Source: Chloroflexota bacterium (GTDB lineage: Bacteria; Chloroflexota; Limnocylindria; QHBO01). From it: a stretch of DNA of 6,021 nt. A program made the translations under genes and the position numbers. Where the stretch lies: assembly GCA_013820865.1 (NCBI GenBank), contig JACDHU010000118.1, positions 1 to 6,021 on the forward strand. Direction: 5' to 3'. Each line of letters starts with the position of its first letter. Positions within the stretch are counted from its first letter, which is position 1. Below the pieces are notes generated by a model that had not been told where the DNA came from, ran no database searches, and worked only from the letters and a program-made list of their open reading frames with translations. Below are positions 1 to 4,359 of the stretch, in pieces.

Positions 1-1173
1 GGCAGCCTCACCGCGGGCGACGCGTTCTCGAGCGTCGGCCTCGCTCCTAGTGTAGGCCAGCCGGTCACCGGCGGCGACTTCCTCGGGACCGATGCTCAGC
101 CGATCCGCCAGCACCACGGTGTGCAGAGCCGCAAGATCGAGCGATCTGACCGCCCGGCTCATCGGCGCATGACGAAGGCGGCGCTCCAACTCAGCCGGAT
201 CAGCGACCAACAGCGCGGAGGCATCGGGGAGGACGAGACCGAACGCCGGCGCATCGTCATGCCGTCGCGCATCCAGGGCAGCGTCGAGCTCATCTGGAGC
301 CATCGGCGTGGCGCTGAAGGTCGGATCCTCGCCGGAGGCGAGCGCGCGAAGCGCATCGGTATCTGCGTCCAGGATGAGCCGATGGGTCGGCCGGATCTCG
401 AGATCGGTCAGCTCGGCATTGACGAGCAGCATCATGATCCAGTCGGCACCCGGTGCCCCGCCCGCCTGTGCCTGGTGCGCAAGCGCCGTCTCATACCGAT
501 GATGGCCATCGGCGATGAACAGCGTCTGGCGACCGAGGTAGTTCAGCAGCCGCTCGTCAGCCTCGATGGCGGAAAGCTGGTGCAGCAGCCCATCGTCGTC
601 GCGGGCACGCCACTCGTCGCTCCAGGCGCGGCTCATAACATGCCGATACCGATCGGAGCGGTCGAAGTAGATGGTCAGGATCGGGCTGAGCTGGGTCCGC
701 GTCGTTTCGAGCAGCGCCAGGCGATCGGCCTTGGGACCGGGCATGGTGTGCTCGTGCGGCCGAATGCCGTCGCCCCACGGCTCGAGTCGCACGCGGACGA
801 CGATGCCCTCGACGGTCAGCTCATCCGGATGCGCGGATGCGGCGTGGCGGTAGTAGTAGGCCGCCGGCTCGTCTCGACGCTCGAGGGTTCCATCAGCCGT
901 CCATGCGCGCAGCGTTTCGGCGGCCGCGGCGTGCGGGTTCGGCTCGGCGCTGTGCTCGAGCCGGACGGCGTTGCGATCGTGGCGTCCCAGCAGCTCGCGG
1001 CGCTGCTCGCTGTTGATGACGTCATACGGCGGGCAGGCGAGGTCCGTCAGGTCCGTGACGCTGGTCGGGGGTGCATCGGTGTCATCCGCGATGCGCACAC
1101 GCTCGGGTACGTGTGCGTCGCTGAACCGGTCCGGGGCGTAGTGGAGGCCGCGGAACGGCGCAACGGGGGGCAT
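1..1173 (-). CDS. DUF1015 family protein, C-terminus beyond window
   Basis: This is an uncharacterised conserved cytoplasmic protein of the DUF1015 family (COG4198); no biochemical role can be assigned from sequence. I translated it by hand from the ATG at 1173. 391 codons run to base 1 without a stop or frameshift, so only the C-terminal few dozen residues should be missing, given the usual family length of about 400-420. Family hallmarks are the N-terminal PFRGLHY (residues 6-12), PPYDVI (48-53), RPHEHTMPGPKADRLALL (138-155) and the signature FIADGHHRYETAL (219-231), followed by RPTHRLI (261-267). The segment between FRGLHY and PPYDVI looks about 15 residues longer than I expect for the family. 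No Shine-Dalgarno site precedes the ATG. A TAGACT box lies 7 bases upstream of it, so the message may be leaderless. The gene follows queG by 183 bp, a gap filled by a palindromic repeat element. Confidence 0.9.
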   Translation of the reverse strand, partial: MPPVAPFRGLHYAPDRFSDAHVPERVRIADDTDAPPTSVTDLTDLACPPYDVINSEQRRELLGRHDRNAVRLEHSAEPNPHAAAAETLRAWTADGTLERRDEPAAYYYRHAASAHPDELTVEGIVVRVRLEPWGDGIRPHEHTMPGPKADRLALLETTRTQLSPILTIYFDRSDRYRHVMSRAWSDEWRARDDDGLLHQLSAIEADERLLNYLGRQTLFIADGHHRYETALAHQAQAGGAPGADWIMMLLVNAELTDLEIRPTHRLILDADTDALRALASGEDPTFSATPMAPDELDAALDARRHDDAPAFGLVLPDASALLVADPAELERRLRHAPMSRAVRSLDLAALHTVVLADRLSIGPEEVAAGDRLAYTRSEADARERVARGEAA

Positions 1174-1180
1174 GACGCCA

Positions 1181-1186
1181 AGTCTA
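1181..1186 (-). promoter_or_regulatory. Possible -10 box of a leaderless DUF1015 promoter
   Basis: The minus strand reads TAGACT here, 7 bases before the ATG at 1173. That is the spacing of a TANNNT -10 box whose transcript begins at or next to the start codon. The absence of a Shine-Dalgarno sequence fits leaderless translation. No good -35 hexamer is present at 16-18 bp. The first TTTGC-N8-GCAAA palindrome (1203-1220) lies about where a -35 element or an activator site would sit. The box assignment is inference. Confidence 0.3.
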
Positions 1187-1202
1187 GAGTGCAGTGGCTC
1201 GA

Positions 1203-1220
1203 TTTGCGCCCCCGTGCAAA
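1203..1220. promoter_or_regulatory. Palindrome copy 1, TTTGC-N8-GCAAA
   Basis: TTTGC (1203-1207) and GCAAA (1216-1220) flank the 8-base spacer GCCCCCGT. This copy is nearest the DUF1015 start; its centre is about 38 bases upstream of the ATG. An 18-bp dyad with half-sites 13 bp apart is the size of an operator for a dimeric helix-turn-helix regulator. It could equally form a small RNA hairpin. Operator function is inferred. Confidence 0.45.
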
Positions 1221-1273
1221 GAACTGGCAAGGAGAGGGGCTGCAAGGGCTGAACCGCCGAACTTTCACTCGAA

Positions 1274-1293
1274 ATTTGCCTCCCGGTGCAAAT
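1274..1293. promoter_or_regulatory. Palindrome copy 2, ATTTGC-N8-GCAAAT
   Basis: ATTTGC (1274-1279) and GCAAAT (1288-1293) flank CTCCCGGT. It is the longest perfect dyad of the three, with six-base arms. It shares with copy 3, in direct orientation, the downstream bases AAATCGC followed by AGG. Its left arm, extended to ATTTGCCTC (1274-1282), is also perfectly complementary to GAGGCAAAT at 1307-1315, which gives a second possible pairing. Confidence 0.45.
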
Positions 1294-1335
1294 CGCGAGG
1301 TCGTTCGAGGCAAATCAGGGTCAACTTGCCAGTTG

Positions 1336-1353
1336 TTTGCACCCCGGCGCAAA
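1336..1353. promoter_or_regulatory. Palindrome copy 3, TTTGC-N8-GCAAA, next to the queG stop
   Basis: TTTGC (1336-1340) and GCAAA (1349-1353) flank ACCCCGGC, and the copy ends 3 bases from the queG stop codon. On the queG transcript it would form a GC-capped hairpin straight after the stop. No run of U follows, so it is not a classical intrinsic terminator, although it could stabilise a 3' end. A further small dyad, CAACT-TGCC-AGTTG (1322-1335), adjoins it. Confidence 0.45.
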
Positions 1354-1356
1354 TCG

Positions 1357-2442
1357 CTAGGGCGGCAATGCCGCTCGCGTGACGCGGGCGAGGACCGCGG
1401 CGGCCTGTTCTCGCACTTCCAGCCGAGGATCAACCGTCGCGCGCTCCAACAGCGCACGCGCATCAACCGACAGCGACGGCACATTTCCGAGTGCGGCGAT
1501 GGCGTTGCGCAGGAGCCGATGCCGACCGGCGCGCGTCAAGGCCGTCTCTCCCACCGCCCGCGCGAAGGCGCGCGTACCCAGCGGCAACAGCCACTCGATG
1601 AGCGGCAACAGTGGCACCAGCAGCGGCCCGGCATCGTCGGCGTCGGCGTTGACCGGGCAGACCTCCTGGCACACGTCGCAGCCAAAGATCCAGTCACCTA
1701 CGGCGGCCGCCTCCCACTCCCCCAGCACACCGGGATGCTCGATGGTGAGGTAGCTGATGCAGCGGCGTGCGTCGATCGTCTGCGGCGCCACGAGCGCGCC
1801 GGTCGGGCAACCCGTCAGGCATCGGGTGCATGAGCCGCAACTCGAGCGAATCGGCTCATCAACCGGTAGCTCGGCAGAGCTCAGGATGGCGCCGATGAAG
1901 ACCCACGACCCCGCGCGAGCATGCGTCAACAGGTTGGTGTTCTTGCCGATCCAGCCCAGGCCGGCCCGGGCTGCGAGGGCGCGCTCGGCGAGCGGCCGAT
2001 CGTCGACGTAGGCGACCTCGCCGGCCGGCAGCCCGGAGGATCGCAGGTCGGCGGCGAAGGCCTCGAGCCGCGTCCGCAGCGACGTGTGATAGTCCGTGCC
2101 GATCGCGTAGCGCGCAATCCGACCGGCCGGAGTCGAGGGTGCTCCCGCGAGCACGGGTGCCAGTGCGCGATGCAGCGCGTCAGGACCCGGATCCCACGCA
2201 GCGCGGTCCGGTCCACCGTAGGGCGCCGCGACCACGATCACCGAGCGCGCGGTCCGGTCCTGCAACCGGGGCGCGGTGGCGAGCGCCGGCCGCGTCCCGC
2301 CCATCCACTCCATGCGTGCCATGCGACCGGCGGCAACGCTCTCCTCCATCCGTGCCCGATCGTCGGGCAGCGGCGCGGCATCGGTCACACCGACCAGCTC
2401 GAGGCCGTGTCGAGAGGCGAGTTCCGCGACACGCGATCGCAT
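1357..2442 (-). CDS. queG: Epoxyqueuosine reductase QueG
   Basis: QueG is a cytoplasmic cobalamin-dependent iron-sulfur enzyme that reduces epoxyqueuosine to queuosine at the tRNA wobble position 34, the last step of queuosine synthesis. The 361 residues match the family in length. The N-terminal cobalamin-binding half shows YAIGTDYH (112-119), the VDDRP segment with the likely proton-donor Asp147 (146-150), and ALAARAGLGWIGKNTNLL (155-172). Eight cysteines suit two [4Fe-4S] clusters: Cys202, 205, 208 and 212 in CGSCTRCLTGCP, then Cys228, and Cys255, 258 and 262 in CDVCQEVCP. A HEAT-like C-terminal end (about 305-355, with LLRNAIAALGN) fits the tRNA-binding region. The ATG overlaps the upstream kinase stop by one base (TGATG) and has a GGGAGGG site just before it, so the start is well supported and translation is probably coupled. 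No other queuosine gene is in view. Every key residue expected is present. Confidence 0.96.
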   Translation of the reverse strand: MRSRVAELASRHGLELVGVTDAAPLPDDRARMEESVAAGRMARMEWMGGTRPALATAPRLQDRTARSVIVVAAPYGGPDRAAWDPGPDALHRALAPVLAGAPSTPAGRIARYAIGTDYHTSLRTRLEAFAADLRSSGLPAGEVAYVDDRPLAERALAARAGLGWIGKNTNLLTHARAGSWVFIGAILSSAELPVDEPIRSSCGSCTRCLTGCPTGALVAPQTIDARRCISYLTIEHPGVLGEWEAAAVGDWIFGCDVCQEVCPVNADADDAGPLLVPLLPLIEWLLPLGTRAFARAVGETALTRAGRHRLLRNAIAALGNVPSLSVDARALLERATVDPRLEVREQAAAVLARVTRAALPP

Positions 2443-4319
2443 CAGCCCTCCCGGCGTCTGACCACGAACGGTGGCGGCTCCCCCGTCGGCGCGATGCCGG
2501 CCGGGGTGAGCGGCATCGCCACGCGCGGCATGCGAAAGCCGAACGTCGAACCGGTACCGTCGATCGTGTTCGGCGCGACCCAGATGCGGCCGCCATGAGC
2601 GTCGATGATGGCGCGGCTGATGTACAGCCCGAGGCCGAGCCCGCCGAATCGACGACGACCGGCGTCGTCATCGGCCTGGTAGAAGCGCTCGAATACCTGG
2701 TCGCGATGCTCGGCCGGGATGCCGACGCCGGTATCGGACACGCACACCTCGACCTCGCCACCACGCCGTTCGGCGGTTACGCGAATCGGTCCACCATCGG
2801 GTGAATACTTCACCGCATTCTCGAGCAGATTGCTCAGCACCTGGTCGAGCCGATCCCGGTCGGCATGTACCGGGAGTGTCTCCGGAGCGGTCACGTCGAT
2901 CGACCGTGTCGAGTGCTCACGACCCATACGGCTGACAGCTTCGCGCACCTCTTCGGCAAGATCGAAGTCGGCGGTTTCGATGCTCACGCCTCCGCGCCGA
3001 TCGATGCGGCTGACGTCGAGCAGATCGTCGACCAGGCGCCGCATGCGACCGACCTGGGAACGGATGACGCGGAGGTGCGACATCTCCTTGCTCTCGGCTC
3101 CACGCTCTCCGCGCAGCCGCCCTTCGAGGAGCTGCGAATAGCCCTGGATGCTGGTGAGCGGCGTCCGCAGCTCGTGGCTCACGATCGAGAGGAAGTCATC
3201 CTTGACCCGCTGTGCCGTCTGCTCGTGCGCCATCCGCTGCTGAAGGTCCGACCACAGCTGCGCGTTCTGGAGCGCCGGCCCGGCACGATCGGCGACGGCC
3301 TCCGCCAGCCGGCGAACTCGCCCATCCGGCCCGTTGCTGCTCCGTCCCACGGTTGCGAGCACGCCAAGGGGACGTCCACCGGCCACGATCGGCGCGGCCA
3401 GAAGCCACGCCAGGCCGAGGGCACGCAACGCATCCGGATCGCCGGTCTCGATGTCGGCGGCAGTCCCCAGCCGGACGGTGACCGTCGCGGCCACGCCGCC
3501 CACGATGCCCTCACCCAGGCGCGCAGGCCGCTGGCGGGCCGCATCCAGCCAGGCATCGGCGAGCGTGTGATCGCGTCCATCGGCCGCCGCCGGCAGGAGC
3601 CGATGCTCGGCTTCGTCGACCGTGAAGACCAGGGTCGCGTCGCCCAGGAGCGGAGCCGCTCCGGAGGAGATCGTCCGGAGGGTGGCATCCCGGTCGAGAG
3701 AGGCGCTGAAATCGCGACCGAGTTGGCTGAGCAATTCGTTCTCGCGGCCACGCGCGCGATCGCGCTCGTCCTCCGCGAGTCGCTGCTGGAGGCGCGCGTT
3801 CTCCGTCGTGCGACCGATCACGATGCGGCTGAACAATCCGGCCGCAACGCCGAAGCCGACGAGGTACGCGACGCGCACCGGCAACTCATTGATGATCTCA
3901 GCCTCCCCCGTCCGTACGGTGAGCACGACGGCCACGTACATTCCACTCATCACGATCGAGGACCAGATCGACGCGCCCAGGCCGAATCGAAGCGCAACGC
4001 CCAGGATCACCAGCCCATAGAACAGATGGATGTCGATGCCTGACGCGAAATACACGGCAAGGGTGACCGCCACCATGTCCACGATGGTGCTCACGACGCC
4101 CACCTCCCGAGCAGGGAAGTGCCGAATCAGCCAGCCGGTGGCAACGCTGAAGAGCGCGACGCCAGCGAGGATCCCGAGCAGGACGGGGAGTCCAACGATC
4201 TGGCGCGCGAAGATCAGCAGGGTGGCGGTCGCGACCGCAACCATGCCGAGACGGACCCAGACGAGCTGGACTTCCTGGGCACGCATCTGCCGCTCGAGGT
4301 GTGATTCGGGAGCTTCCAT
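2442..4319 (-). CDS. Membrane sensor histidine kinase (6TM, GAF-like, HisKA, HATPase_c)
   Basis: This is a two-component sensor kinase that should autophosphorylate on histidine and pass the phosphate to a response regulator not present here. Numbering from the ATG at 4319 (625 residues), about six hydrophobic helices fill roughly residues 18-168. A charged, probably coiled segment follows (about 170-200), then a GAF-like region (about 195-352). The HisKA H-box FLSIVSHELRTPL has its phosphorylated His at 382. HATPase_c has the N-box NLLENAVKYSPDGG (Asn501), G1 DTGVGIP (529-535), F-box FERFYQ, and G2 GGLGLGLYISR (559-569). All catalytic boxes are intact. A 25-30 residue Pro-rich tail follows. 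A TTG at 4322 is an alternative start one codon earlier; an in-frame stop at 4337-4335 rules out anything longer. No Shine-Dalgarno site is visible. The stimulus is unknown. The short six-helix domain with little extracytoplasmic sequence suggests sensing within or at the membrane. Confidence 0.95.
   Translation of the reverse strand: MEAPESHLERQMRAQEVQLVWVRLGMVAVATATLLIFARQIVGLPVLLGILAGVALFSVATGWLIRHFPAREVGVVSTIVDMVAVTLAVYFASGIDIHLFYGLVILGVALRFGLGASIWSSIVMSGMYVAVVLTVRTGEAEIINELPVRVAYLVGFGVAAGLFSRIVIGRTTENARLQQRLAEDERDRARGRENELLSQLGRDFSASLDRDATLRTISSGAAPLLGDATLVFTVDEAEHRLLPAAADGRDHTLADAWLDAARQRPARLGEGIVGGVAATVTVRLGTAADIETGDPDALRALGLAWLLAAPIVAGGRPLGVLATVGRSSNGPDGRVRRLAEAVADRAGPALQNAQLWSDLQQRMAHEQTAQRVKDDFLSIVSHELRTPLTSIQGYSQLLEGRLRGERGAESKEMSHLRVIRSQVGRMRRLVDDLLDVSRIDRRGGVSIETADFDLAEEVREAVSRMGREHSTRSIDVTAPETLPVHADRDRLDQVLSNLLENAVKYSPDGGPIRVTAERRGGEVEVCVSDTGVGIPAEHRDQVFERFYQADDDAGRRRFGGLGLGLYISRAIIDAHGGRIWVAPNTIDGTGSTFGFRMPRVAMPLTPAGIAPTGEPPPFVVRRREG
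2446..2452 (-). promoter_or_regulatory. Strong ribosome binding site of queG inside the kinase gene
   Basis: The minus strand reads GGGAGGG, with GGAGG ending 4 bases before the ATG at 2442, within the last codons of the kinase gene. It is the only clear Shine-Dalgarno sequence at the three starts visible in the window. It fixes the queG start and fits translational coupling through the TGATG junction. Confidence 0.75.
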
Positions 4320-4323
4320 CAAG

Positions 4324-4345
4324 GCCGATGCACTCTAGCATCGGC
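4324..4345. promoter_or_regulatory. Perfect hairpin with extended -10-like box before the kinase gene
   Basis: GCCGATGC (4324-4331) and GCATCGGC (4338-4345) form an 8-bp perfect stem with a 6-base loop, in the 40-bp gap between two minus-strand genes. On the minus strand the centre reads TGCTAGAGT, resembling an extended -10 element (TGn followed by TAGAGT), 12 bases before the ATG at 4319. It may be a promoter with a dyad operator, or an RNA hairpin at the 3' end of the upstream message. No U-tract follows, which argues against an intrinsic terminator. Confidence 0.4.
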
Positions 4346-4359
4346 GTGAGGACACGAAG

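Larger units (their letters stand above)
1200..1356. repeat. 157-bp intergenic element with 32-bp imperfect inverted ends and three palindromes
   Basis: The left end (1200-1231) and the right end (1325-1356) are inverted copies of one another: 28 of 32 positions match. The outermost 9 bases (CGATTTGCG at the left, CGCAAATCG at the right) match perfectly, as does the inner AACTGGCAAG segment apart from flanking changes. Each end contains an 18-bp palindrome TTTGC-N8-GCAAA, and a third copy sits in the middle at 1275-1292. The element starts 1 bp beyond the queG stop codon and ends about 27 bp before the DUF1015 ATG. CT dinucleotides flank both ends, which is too short to prove a target-site duplication. 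It contains no coding capacity. It could be a MITE or REPIN-like repeat, or a fixed regulatory region; only the repeat structure itself is directly seen. Confidence 0.8.

Noticed and set aside
1325..1356. Intrinsic terminator for queG formed by palindrome copy 3.
   Set aside because: The 5-bp arms with an 8-base loop are weak and no U-run follows on the minus strand, so only a generic hairpin can be supported.
1200..1356. A short CRISPR-like array.
   Set aside because: Copies are palindromic, in mixed orientation and unequally spaced, and no cas gene is present.
1198..1358. Two-base CT target-site duplication flanking the repeat element.
   Set aside because: CT occurs on both sides, but two bases match by chance too often to support an insertion event.
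121..1833. A 570-codon plus-strand reading frame.
   Set aside because: It lies antisense to most of the DUF1015 gene, the repeat element and nearly half of queG, both of which have clear family motifs on the minus strand. Its translation has no recognisable domain and an Arg/Gly/Gln-rich composition typical of high-GC antisense frames.
1921..2804. Overlapping plus-strand frames of about 220 codons across the queG-kinase junction.
   Set aside because: They are opposite two well-supported genes, lack motifs and have no convincing start signals.
2865..4043. A 392-codon plus-strand reading frame.
   Set aside because: It is entirely antisense to the histidine kinase, whose catalytic boxes are intact. 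The product looks like a compositional shadow rich in Arg, His and Asp.
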